Shown here in pieces: positions 10,910-22,259 of a DNA stretch of 64,000 nucleotides. The stretch is from Arabidopsis thaliana (taxonomy: Eukaryota; Streptophyta; Magnoliopsida; Brassicales; Brassicaceae), in assembly GCF_000001735.4 (NCBI RefSeq), contig NC_003070.9:23297971-23361970 (forward strand), written 5' to 3'. The notes under the pieces were generated by a model. That model saw only the letters and a list, made by a program, of their open reading frames with translations, did no database searches and was not told where the DNA came from. A program made the position numbers and the translations under genes. Numbering within the stretch: the first letter of the stretch is position 1; each line of letters starts with the position of its first letter.

Positions 10910-11446
10910 TCAGACAAACAATTTGTCGGTTCGTCTCTCTTCTCTCCATCCATTGTAAACGTTTGCAATGTAATCTTCAATCCTGCTCGTCAATGTGTCA
11001 TCATCAACATCATCACCATAGGCATGATTATCATCATCATCACGGTTTTCAATACCATCATCACCACCATCTTGATTACATTGGCTAAAATCTTCATCAT
11101 CGTTCCATATACAACCATCATTATCAACTTCATCAAAACCATCATAATAGCTAAAACAATCATCATAGTAATATCTTGTGAAATCACAACATTCTCTGTT
11201 CTTGTCTATGATTTCACCATCAAGCATATTGTCTTCTTGAAAAGTGTACAAAACATAGAAATCTCCGGTTTCTTCATAAACAGAGCGATTACGATCGATG
11301 ATAAGTAAGAAAAGAATCGTACAGAGGAAAAAGAAAAGAAGAAGAGGATTGTTGAAATATCTCAAGAAGAAAAAGAGCATTAGTGTTGAAACAATTGTTC
11401 TCCAGATGATCTCCATGACATTGATTATAATGTTCAACATCTTCAT
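10910..11446 (-). CDS. Small acidic membrane protein, DUF761-like C-terminus
   Basis: Single-exon gene for 178 residues, matching the At1g62935 position. The first ~50 residues form two very hydrophobic stretches (IVSTLMLFFFLRYF; LLLFFFLCTILFLLII), a likely membrane hairpin. The middle is dominated by Asp/Asn/Tyr (DDEDFSQCNQDGGDDGIENR) and is encoded by an imperfect ATC/ATG triplet repeat. The end, SRIEDYIANVYNGWREERR, resembles the short C-terminal motif of the plant DUF761 family, whose members often pair an N-terminal membrane segment with an acidic linker. No biochemical role is known to me. The open frame could owe something to the triplet repeat. However, the hydrophobic start and DUF761-like end lie outside the repeat and argue for a real gene. 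Confidence 0.65.
   Translation of the reverse strand: MKMLNIIINVMEIIWRTIVSTLMLFFFLRYFNNPLLLFFFLCTILFLLIIDRNRSVYEETGDFYVLYTFQEDNMLDGEIIDKNRECCDFTRYYYDDCFSYYDGFDEVDNDGCIWNDDEDFSQCNQDGGDDGIENRDDDDNHAYGDDVDDDTLTSRIEDYIANVYNGWREERRTDKLFV
10988..11107. repeat. Imperfect CAT/ATC triplet repeat inside the acidic gene
   Basis: The plus strand is rich in catcat and caccat triplets, which encode the Asp/Asn-rich segment on the minus strand. Simple-sequence expansion is the likely source of the acidic tract. Confidence 0.75.
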
Positions 11447-12583
11447 CTGGACTCTATCTATATCAATAAAAGAGTAACTTTCCGGGAAAAAACCATGAAT
11501 TCTGCTGAGATAATGAGTGGAAAAAGTCTGTTGTGTGAAGTTATTGTAAAACTTAACATATATAAAATAAAGGTTTTAATATTCTAAGGATGTGTTGTAC
11601 ACATGTCTGTTTCTTGCTGCGCAAGTTCTAAGAATTTGTGTATGTGTACCTTTAGTATTAATATATATGTTCTTGAGAGAGAAGTTTACGATTCTTGAAG
11701 TGGGACACAATGAGTTTTTAAGTTATGATTGTAACAAGTATGTCATTTATCTCATTTTAAAAGTATGTTTTTCTAATATTTAAATCTATATATGTAGATG
11801 AGAATATAAAAAATATGGTGTAGTTTAATTTAAGGTTTTTGTGATCCTTACTCTAAGATCATCAAAGTATGAACATGCCAATAACAATAATAATTCGTAT
11901 TGAAGAACTTTGCACAACCTATTTATAGGACCTAAACCCTTAAATCCCCACCATTGTATAAAATCTTCCAAATCAAGAATAAAGTAAGATTCAAAATTCT
12001 AATCATACCACATTTTCTACGTACATTTCATCTAGATCAAACCTTTTCTACCATGCATCTCCAAAGGAATTGAATCCTTAAGCCAACTCACGTGAAATCG
12101 AATAATCCATTCTCGCTTCTAAGTTGAGAAAATCCAATATTTCACGTTCTAGAATCATGACGTACGCGTGACATTTAGAAATGAGACCTTAACCTTTTAA
12201 AAGTCATTGATAAAACATTACAATATAGTTTCTTTTATAAGTAGTACAAGAAAACTTTGTATTTATAATCTCGGTAATATGATCGTAGTAGAGAATGTTT
12301 AAGAAAGAATACATTAATTTGTATGAACAAAATACTTTTGAAGATGTTTTTTTATTGGACTCCATAAATAATAAATTCAGATATTTTCACATCATTTCCA
12401 TGACTCAACAAAACTCTACCTACAATATGTCTAAGAGAGTCAAAGACTATCATCCTCTTCTATAACCAAAAATTGGTTTGCACACACATGACATGACATG
12501 AACAAGAAACTACTCTCCTATTTATATTCACTCTAGAGCCGGCCCTGTTCCTAACACATAAATCAAATTCAATTCGTTTAAAA
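11447..12583. other. Intergenic between the acidic gene and ACOS5
   Basis: Divergent promoter region of about 1.1 kb. A TATA-like tatttatattc lies at about 12520-12530, some 60 bases before the ACOS5 ATG, and a ctatttataggac box at 11918. No gene or repeat is recognised. Confidence 0.45.
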
Positions 12584-14777
12584 ATGGAGAGTCAAAAGCA
12601 AGAAGATAATGAATACATTTTCCGCAGTTTGTATCCATCTGTGCCCATTCCTGACAAACTTACACTGGTAATTAATATAGCTAAGAACAGTTTTTCATTT
12701 CCGGTTTCGGTTTATTATAATTTAGGTTAAGATTCGGTTTATAAATACTAATGGAATTAACTAATGGCTATGTGAAAAAAGCCTGAATTTGTGCTCCAAG
12801 GAGTTGAAGAATACACAGAGAATGTAGCGTTTGTAGAAGCGGTGACCGGAAAAGCTGTGACGTACGGTGATGTAGTGAGGGACACAAAGAGGCTAGCCAA
12901 AGCGTTGACATCTCTCGGACTAAGGAAAGGTCAAGTGATGGTTGTGGTCCTACCAAACGTCGCCGAGTATGGGATTATTGCCCTTGGTATTATGTCTGCC
13001 GGTGGAGTCTTCTCCGGTGCAAATCCGACGGCTCTTGTTTCCGAGATCAAGAAGCAAGTTGAAGCTTCCGGTGCTAGAGGAATCATCACTGATGCTACTA
13101 ACTATGAAAAGGTAATTAAACATTACTGTTTTCTATATGATTTGGAAAACTTTTTAACCAGCAAATGTATGCACATGATAATTTCGTTCGGTTTGGTTGC
13201 TGCAATATATGGTATAGACTAAAAACCAAACCGACATAATTCCACAGCCAAGCTGAACTAAACCAACCAATCACCAAACTCGATTTATTTGTGAAACATT
13301 TACTGTTTGTTTTGGACAGGTGAAATCACTAGGTTTACCGGTGATAGTGTTAGGTGAAGAGAAGATAGAAGGAGCAGTAAACTGGAAAGATCTTCTAGAA
13401 GCAGGAGACAAATGCGGAGATACCGACAATGAAGAGATTCTTCAGACAGATCTTTGTGCACTTCCTTTTTCTTCAGGAACAACAGGATTACAAAAAGGAG
13501 TAATGCTCACACATCGCAATCTCATAGCCAATCTTTGCTCTACTCTCTTCGGTGTCAGGTCTGAAATGATCGGTCAGATCGTGACGCTTGGTTTGATCCC
13601 ATTCTTTCATATTTACGGTATCGTTGGCATATGTTGTGCTACAATGAAGAATAAAGGCAAAGTTGTTGCTATGAGTCGGTACGATCTAAGGATTTTCTTG
13701 AATGCTTTGATTGCTCATGAGGTTTCGTTTGCGCCTATAGTTCCGCCGATTATATTGAATCTTGTTAAGAATCCGATAGTTGATGAGTTTGATCTTTCGA
13801 AGCTTAAACTTCAGTCTGTCATGACTGCTGCTGCTCCTTTAGCTCCTGAGCTTCTTACTGCCTTCGAAGCCAAGTTTCCTAATGTCCAAGTCCAAGAGGT
13901 AAGACTTAAGACTTTTATGTTAGTTATTACCTTATTATTCATGTTCAATGATGTTTTGATTGGTTATATATATATATATATATTAGGCTTATGGATTAAC
14001 GGAGCATAGTTGCATTACGTTAACTCACGGAGATCCAGAGAAAGGACAAGGAATCGCGAAACGAAACTCGGTTGGTTTCATACTTCCGAATCTCGAGGTA
14101 AAGTTCATAGATCCTGACACCGGTAGATCACTCCCGAAGAACACTTCTGGTGAGCTATGTGTGAGGAGCCAATGTGTAATGCAAGGTTACTTCATGAACA
14201 AGGAAGAGACTGACAAGACAATTGATGAACAAGGTTGGCTTCACACAGGAGACATAGGTTACATCGATGATGATGGAGACATCTTCATCGTTGATCGTAT
14301 CAAAGAACTTATTAAATACAAAGGTTTTCAGGTAAAATGTTTATACCAAAGATTAAACATAATTCTTCCTTGTTTCATATTGGCCGGATTTTCAAAGTTG
14401 AAGCTTTTCCAATAGGTTGCTCCGGCCGAGCTTGAAGCTATTCTACTCACTCATCCATCCGTTGAAGACGTTGCCGTCGTGCCGTGAGTATCTATATAAA
14501 TATATTGCCCTAATGATTTCTTGAAACTGATATATTAAAACATGAAATGAAAAGGTTACCGGACGAGGAAGCCGGGGAGATTCCGGCGGCTTGCGTGGTG
14601 ATAAATCCGAAAGCGACAGAAAAGGAAGAAGACATTCTCAACTTTGTTGCAGCAAATGTGGCTCATTACAAGAAGGTTAGAGCCGTCCATTTTGTGGATT
14701 CAATCCCTAAATCTCTCTCTGGTAAAATCATGAGGAGGCTTCTTAGAGACAAGATCCTCAGCATCAACAAGAAGTAG
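12584..14777 (+). CDS. ACOS5: Acyl-CoA synthetase 5, pollen-wall fatty acyl-CoA ligase
   Basis: A 4-coumarate:CoA-ligase-like enzyme of the ANL superfamily. It adenylates a carboxylic acid and then makes the CoA thioester. Six exons (12584-12667, 12782-13111, 13320-13898, 13987-14331, 14416-14483, 14555-14777) join to 542 residues. The AMP-binding box SSGTTGLQKGVML is intact in exon 3. The hinge/ribose region HTGDIGYIDDDGDIFIVDR is in exon 4, and the C-terminal catalytic lysine motif PKSLSGKIMRR is in exon 6. The protein ends SINKK with no peroxisomal SKL signal, unlike several close relatives. By locus (At1g62940) this is ACOS5, reported to activate medium/long-chain fatty acids in the tapetum for sporopollenin; the pollen role is published knowledge. 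All introns are short with GT/AG ends. Confidence 0.95.
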
Positions 14778-17323
14778 AAGAAAGAAAACTCTTACAAGCT
14801 TTTAATTAATCTACTTTGATTTAAGAATGTCCTTGAACAATAAATACTCTTTGTGGTTTTTATTATTGCTCCTTGATTAGGAAATTCTACAGTTCAATTC
14901 TGCACCGCGCAACAACTAAAAAGATTAAACTATCTCCTCGAAAGATTTTAATCAAAACATTGATATAACTCACGGAACAACAATTTTAAACCGCAAAAAC
15001 ACGCTGCTTTCTCATGCTGTAAAAAGTTATACTGTAGAATTAGATATTGAACTGACTTACTTTCATTAATTCGCAAACTATGAGTATTTATTCACAATGA
15101 ACTCAACAAGATATAAACACAAACTCCTAAAATATAGGACATAAACTCTATCACCAAAGATATCGTACTAATCTAATTCTCAATTTTTAATCTTCATAGT
15201 TCCTTATTATATAACCAAGATAATAGTTGTCTAGTTGAAACTTGAAATAGCTCAAGGATGGAGAATTTATCGTCTTTCACTTTACTTTTCTTTTATTCAA
15301 CTTTCTCACTTTCTCCAATGTATAACTACTTCAGTACTTCAATACTCACTAGACCAGGGAAAATGTATGAAATTTCAATTGTATATTTGTATGCATGCTT
15401 TAGATATTTATTTTTTTCCAAGATTCAGATTATATCGAAGTAACATTTTTTGTAATTGTGGGCATTGGTCAAACACCTAGTACTTCTGTTTTATGTCAGA
15501 CTTGAAGAATCTAGAGAATCTTAGGAACAGTAGTCAGACTTTGATGTTTCGAAATATACAAATATAAACAGTACCGTACTTAATCAACGGTCATATTATA
15601 AATTCATACAAATAAAAGACAACGGGGTATTAAATACTGAAGATTAGAGAACATTTTAAGTCTTTTATGGATTTATGATTCAGTGATTCAAAGACTCACA
15701 GTGCAATATTGATGTATCTAGGAATTTACACTAAGAAATCGACAGTGATTATAAATAGTACTCAGTTGCTTGGACAAAACTAAAGATTTATAAAGAAAAA
15801 TCCGACAAAAGGCATAATTGGGAATTGAACTCTTTTTTGACAAGAAACTTTGGAATGAAGTTTTGTTGTTGTTCAAGCATAGTTTTTTTTTTTAATATGA
15901 GTAATTTTGAATTTACTGCACTGTTCTAGGTTTCCGACCTAAAGGGATTATTTGATAAATCTTTAAACATTTACTAGTATTACATACTCCTTCCGTGTCA
16001 GGTATCACTTTAATTAAGTGATGTTCACTATATTTAAGTTTGTCTTTTGGTGTATGTTTTTATATTAGTTGAGTTCATTTTGGGATGTTCAAATAATTAG
16101 TTCCGCCAATTTCTAGCAAAACAAAGAACAGAAAAAGCTTTTCCTTATAGATTTTAAACTTTTGTATGGAAGAAGTCTACAAAACCGGAAAATAAAGGGT
16201 GAGAAATTTAATTTATCCATTAATTTTTGTGGGATTACGAATTCGAAAACCATTTTTGTGGGAATACGAAAACCACTTTGAAGGTTTAAAGTAACAATTT
16301 TTTTATTTTGATGGTTTATTGTGAGAGTTCAAAATCTTGAAAGTTTTTAAAGTGTAAGTTGTTGCTACTTTGAAGGTTTTTTATAAGATTTTTCGGTAAA
16401 ATAATCTTATTCTCATTAAATAATAAATAATACAATTAAGGTTTTATATACAATTGATAAAGGTCTAAACCAGAAGCCACTAAACGGAAAATCTAAGACT
16501 GGTTTATACAATACCAATTTGTATAGACTCTCTATGAACTATTGTATATACAACATTTCTATGCAATCAAAAGCTATATACAATAATATTGATATCACTT
16601 AATCAAATTCACAATGTTAGACTTGTTTTGCGAAATATCATTAATTTGAAAACTAATTCTATAATTAGATAATATTTTTAGAATTTTTGATTAAAAAAAT
16701 CTACATTTCGTATCATTCATAAATAACTTAAAAACTGTAGAATCACAAACATGATCAAATTATACATAAAAATTTATTTTATCTTATTTATAGTTTCTGA
16801 AATACATTGATGGAAGGGTTTGATTGGTGTAGGCAACAAAGAATAAATGCTTGATGGTACAAGACAAACAGACACCTTCTTCTCCCACTCTTAAATTACA
16901 CACACTTACTTACACACACATAAGCTTGCACGTGGTTCTTGTTCACATGGTGGAAGCCACAGATGTATATAGAGAGACAGAGAGAGAGAGGAAACAAAAC
17001 CAAACCTTTTGCTGCAGAAGAGACAGACTATTAAATTGCTTCACCTGCTTTACTTACTTTCCAGCCAAGGCACACTCTCCACGCACTCATCTTTTCTCAA
17101 ATCTCTCTCTATATAGATTTGTGTCCAGAAATTAATGGGTTTGGTTCGGAAACTTATGACTGGTAATACCCAGATCTTATTCTATGTTTCTTGAAACTCT
17201 CTTCTCGAGGCAAATGCAGCTACTTCTTCATGCTTTTGTTCTTCTTCTTCTTCGTTTATCAAGAAATTGTTAACGAAATAGCTTAACCGGGTTTGAGTTC
17301 GGTTTAGGATCCGATAACCGCAA
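14778..17323. other. 2.5-kb AT-rich intergenic region
   Basis: No open gene is supported. At about 15986-16020 the text tactccttccgtgtcaggt resembles the terminal wording of plant MITEs (ctccctccgt type), but I could not find a matching opposite end. A GA tract (16972-16992) and pyrimidine tracts after 17090 sit in the probable leader of the downstream receptor-kinase gene. Confidence 0.4.
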
Positions 17324-20091
17324 ATGCAGATTGGGAAATTGATTTGGGTAATAATGTTCATATTCGTTCACATTATTATTACATCATCTCGAAGTTTCTC
17401 GGATTCTATTATTACCGAACGAGAGATTCTACTTCAATTCAAAGACAACATCAACGATGATCCGTACAACAGTTTAGCTTCTTGGGTCTCTAATGCTGAC
17501 CTCTGTAACAGCTTCAATGGTGTATCTTGTAACCAAGAAGGATTCGTCGAAAAGATCGTTCTTTGGAACACTAGTCTCGCCGGAACCCTAACGCCGGCAT
17601 TGTCTGGTTTAACTTCTTTAAGGGTTTTGACTCTGTTTGGCAACAGGATTACAGGTAATTTACCTTTGGATTACTTAAAGTTACAGACTTTATGGAAGAT
17701 CAATGTTAGTTCCAATGCATTGTCTGGTTTGGTTCCTGAATTTATCGGTGATTTGCCTAATTTAAGGTTCTTGGATTTGTCGAAAAATGCGTTCTTTGGA
17801 GAGATTCCAAATTCTCTGTTTAAATTCTGTTACAAGACAAAGTTTGTTTCATTGTCTCATAACAATCTCTCAGGATCAATCCCTGAATCAATCGTAAACT
17901 GTAACAATCTCATTGGTTTCGATTTCTCTTACAATGGCATTACCGGTTTGTTGCCTCGGATCTGCGATATTCCGGTTCTTGAGTTTGTATCTGTTAGAAG
18001 AAATTTGTTGTCTGGTGATGTGTTTGAGGAGATATCGAAGTGTAAGAGATTGAGTCATGTCGATATAGGAAGCAATTCTTTCGATGGAGTAGCGTCTTTC
18101 GAGGTTATTGGATTCAAGAACCTGACTTATTTTAATGTGTCTGGAAACCGGTTTAGAGGGGAGATTGGTGAGATTGTTGATTGTAGTGAAAGTTTGGAGT
18201 TTTTGGATGCTTCTTCGAATGAGTTAACTGGTAATGTACCTAGCGGTATAACCGGATGCAAAAGTCTTAAGCTTTTGGACTTGGAATCGAATAGGCTCAA
18301 TGGGAGTGTACCTGTAGGTATGGGGAAGATGGAGAAGCTCTCTGTGATCAGGTTAGGCGATAACTTTATAGATGGGAAGCTACCACTTGAGCTCGGAAAT
18401 CTTGAGTATCTACAGGTTTTGAATTTGCATAATCTCAATCTCGTTGGTGAAATACCAGAGGATTTATCAAACTGCAGACTACTTCTTGAACTGTGAGTCT
18501 TTGTATCTCTTCTATGCTGATATTTAGTGAGTTTTTGATTCGTTTATCTAACTTTTTAGTTTTGTTAATCTTTGTTGTTTGTTGTAGAGATGTTTCTGGA
18601 AATGGTTTGGAAGGAGAGATCCCTAAGAATCTATTGAACTTAACAAACTTAGAGATTCTTGATCTGCATCGGAACCGAATCAGTGGAAACATTCCGCCTA
18701 ATCTCGGGAGCCTCTCGAGAATCCAGTTCCTCGATCTTTCAGAGAATTTGCTTTCTGGTCCTATCCCGTCTTCCCTCGAGAATTTGAAAAGACTGACTCA
18801 TTTCAATGTTTCTTACAACAACCTCTCCGGCATTATCCCAAAGATTCAAGCTTCGGGAGCTTCTTCGTTTTCCAACAACCCTTTCCTCTGCGGTGATCCT
18901 CTTGAAACACCGTGCAATGCTCTCAGAACCGGATCAAGATCAAGAAAAACCAAAGCTCTAAGCACCTCTGTTATCATTGTTATCATCGCTGCTGCTGCGA
19001 TCTTGGTTGGTATCTGTCTAGTGCTTGTCTTGAACCTTAGAGCTCGTAAAAGACGGAAAAAGCGTGAAGAAGAAATAGTCACTTTTGATACCACAACACC
19101 CACTCAGGCTTCAACGGAATCTGGTAATGGTGGTGTAACATTTGGGAAACTTGTTCTATTCAGCAAGAGTTTGCCTTCAAAATATGAAGATTGGGAGGCA
19201 GGTACGAAAGCATTGCTCGACAAGGATAACATTATCGGTATTGGATCAATTGGAGCGGTTTATAGAGCATCTTTCGAAGGCGGGGTTTCCATCGCAGTGA
19301 AAAAGCTCGAGACTCTAGGTAGAATCAGAAACCAAGAAGAGTTTGAGCAAGAAATAGGAAGGCTTGGAAGTTTAAGTCACCCGAATCTTGCTTCTTTTCA
19401 AGGTTACTACTTTTCCTCCACAATGCAGTTAATTCTTTCTGAATTTGTCACAAACGGAAGCTTGTACGATAATCTACACCCGAGAGTCTCCCATAGAACT
19501 AGCAGTAGCAGCAGCAGCCATGGAAACACCGAGTTAAATTGGCATAGAAGATTTCAAATAGCAGTAGGAACCGCAAAGGCGCTTTCTTTTCTTCACAACG
19601 ATTGTAAACCCGCGATTCTTCATCTCAATGTAAAGTCTACCAACATACTCCTTGATGAAAGATACGAGGCAAAGCTATCAGATTACGGTTTGGAAAAGTT
19701 TCTTCCGGTTTTGAACAGCTCCGGTTTGACTAAGTTCCACAATGCGGTTGGATACATAGCTCCAGAGCTAGCTCAGAGTTTGAGAGTGAGTGACAAATGT
19801 GATGTTTATAGCTATGGTGTGGTTCTTCTTGAGCTTGTTACAGGTAGAAAACCAGTGGAGTCGCCGTCTGAAAACGAGGTTGTGATCTTAAGGGATCATG
19901 TGAGGAATTTGTTGGAGACAGGTTCGGCTTCTGATTGTTTTGACAGAAGATTGAGAGGGTTTGAAGAGAATGAGCTGATTCAAGTGATGAAATTAGGTTT
20001 GATTTGCACAACAGAGAATCCATTAAAGAGACCGAGCATTGCAGAGGTTGTGCAGGTTCTTGAACTGATCAGAAATGGAATGGAATCATGA
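17324..20091 (+). CDS. LRR receptor-like kinase with non-canonical catalytic loop
   Basis: Two exons (17324-18492, 18588-20091) give 890 residues, the At1g62950 locus. Order: signal peptide (residues 1-26, MQIGKLIWVIMFIFVHIIIT), an LRR N-terminal cap with paired cysteines, and about 17-20 leucine-rich repeats. Then come a transmembrane helix (near residues 512-540, VIIVIIAAAAILVGICLVLV) and a kinase domain to the end. The intron falls inside an LRR, as in many relatives. The glycine loop GIGSIG and the AVKK lysine are present. The HRD motif, however, reads HLN (ILHLNVKSTNILLD) and DFG reads DYG. Loss of the catalytic Asp predicts weak or no phosphotransfer, so it may act as a scaffold or co-receptor. 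Ligand and pathway are unknown to me. Its 3' end faces ACS10 across 209 bases. Confidence 0.92.
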
Positions 20092-20300
20092 AAAGAACTC
20101 GTTTATTTTTGCAGAGAAATTGTGTAGTGTTTACTGTTAAGTTCATTCATTTGTGATTCTTTTGTCTGTTTTGTTGCTAAAATTGGTAAAAGTTCCATTA
20201 ACCGGGTCTTCTCTAACCTTAAACCGATTCTGGATTGATATTATCCGGTTTACTGATATAAAGAGTCTGATTCAGAATAAACCAAATAATCAAATTGTAA

Positions 20301-22259
20301 TCAATTTTGAGATTTACATGTTTCACAAACTTTTCTAATGCGGTTCATAACTACTGGCACATCTCTCTCAGACAAATTACTGAAACAGATACGGAACCAT
20401 CCTGGTTCGATACAGTGACAACAAGATCCTGGTATGACATTGATCTTGCCAATGTTCAAGAGCTTGTTCCACAGCTCAATCTCGCCTTTTTCGCTGTAAG
20501 ATGAAATCAATCCTCGCATATCAGCCCAACAGTAGAACCCTCCATTGCTTCTTGTGCACTCGATCCCTAACTCTTTCAACCCCTCCACGAGCTCCGTGTA
20601 GATACTCTGCAATCTCTGCCTGTTGGTTTTCACAAATCTCTGAACATTTTTTGGATTGGAGATTGCGGATATCAGCAAATGTTGGGTTGGAGATGAGACA
20701 GGTGAGAGCGTCGTGAGCTTTCTTGAAGCGGATAAAACACTCTCGTTGAACGAGTAGATAGCAGCGGATCTAAGCCCCCGGAAAGACAAGTCTTTCGAAA
20801 GGTCATACACGATATGAACTCTTTCCCTGTCGATATTCTCTTCCGTGTCAACTATTTCAGCCATGCTAACAAACTCTCCTTCTTCTCCGTGGACTGACCC
20901 AGCAAAGATTTCGTTTGATATAATATGAATGTTCCTCTCACGGGCAAAGTCCAAAAGCGCATAGAGATTCTCTCTGCTCAGTAGGCTTCCCATGGGATTT
21001 GAAGGATTCGAGATTATAATGCCGCGGATTCTTACACCTCGTTTCTTAGCTTGATAGAATGCTCGATCAAGCACGACCATCGACATATTGAAATTATCCG
21101 CACTTCTACATGGAACGTGTATAATGTCAACTCCTGTTCGCCATTTAACATCCCTATCATATCTACACAAAGAATGTCCCCATTCAGTATTCTCTCGTAG
21201 CATTAGCATCGGGTCCAAACAGTATAGACATAAAGTTTTACCCGGGAGAACACGGAGTTGGAACAAGGAAGGCGTTTCCCGAATCAGCTAAGCAGAAGGA
21301 AAGAATCTCAATAGCAGATGATGCACCAGAAGTTAACACTAACTGTGATGGATCAAAAGTCACCGAGTTTTTGGTAGCTTCAGTCATAAATCCTGCCACA
21401 GCCTATCACATAATCCAGAAAACTTCTCTCAAGAACACATACAAATCCCCAAACAAAACACTCCAGTGAATAAGATTAATGAAACAAAAGTTTAGAACTT
21501 TAGAGTAAGAGATAGCAAACCATTTTCAGTTCCAAAAGTCCATCAGAAGGCTCATAAGAAGCAATGCCACTAATACTCAATCCATCTGAAATTGCTTCTT
21601 TTGGATTCTCTAAAACCCAATCATCCAAACTCAACTATTATAAGAAGAAAGAGATCAGTCAAATCCAGGAAATAATCACACAAAAAGTTTCAATTTTTTT
21701 TGAAGAAATTTAGATACAAAACCTTGTTGTTTTGAGCTAAACCAAGTTGGATAACTCCGTCCGGGTTACCCAACTCATCATACGGATCATCCTCGACCCG
21801 TTTTTGACCAACGTAGTAAGGCGAAGAATCTCCACCTTTGAGTACACAATTAACCCGACCCGAAACCGAAACAGCTCCACCGGAATTTCTCGGCGAGAGG
21901 AGAATACGAGAGAGAGAACGAGGTAAACCAGTAAGCTCCGTGAGATGACCAGCGGATTGTGACCGGGTGGGATCCGGTAAACCCGAATTAGGAGAAGAAG
22001 AAGAAGAAGCTGAGGAGTTTTGTTCACCGGAATTATCTGATTCGTCGTTTTTACGATTTCGTTTTAGGTAAAACTGAAGAAAGTAGAAGAAAGCACAAGG
22101 AATCACAGAGCCTAAGAATAAACCACCACGACCTTGTACCACACCTTGTAACGGAACAATAACCCTCATCCCGGTGGTTCTACCTCCGCCGACGTTACCG
22201 GAATTCTTATCGGAATCGGAATTGGAGCTCCGGCTCCGGTTTGGTTCGGTACGGGTCAT
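20301..22259 (-). CDS. ACS10: ACC-synthase-like aminotransferase
   Basis: PLP-dependent fold-type I enzyme, 557 residues from four exons on the minus strand: 22259-21723, 21634-21521, 21402-21242 and 21162-20301. The core shows [18 protein letters not shown], the [11 protein letters not shown] substrate/PLP segment and the Schiff-base lysine in [19 protein letters not shown]. By locus (At1g62960) this is ACS10. It is reported to lack ACC synthase activity and to act as an aspartate/aromatic aminotransferase, so its role in ethylene synthesis is not the obvious one. Compared with true ACC synthases it has a long Ser/Asn-rich N-terminal extension. That extension contains a hydrophobic stretch, [20 protein letters not shown], which could anchor it in a membrane. 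It lacks the extended C-terminal phosphorylation tail. Confidence 0.93.

Noticed and set aside
15986-16020. MITE-like terminus (tactccttccgtgtc)
   Set aside because: No matching inverted end located nearby, so no element is called.
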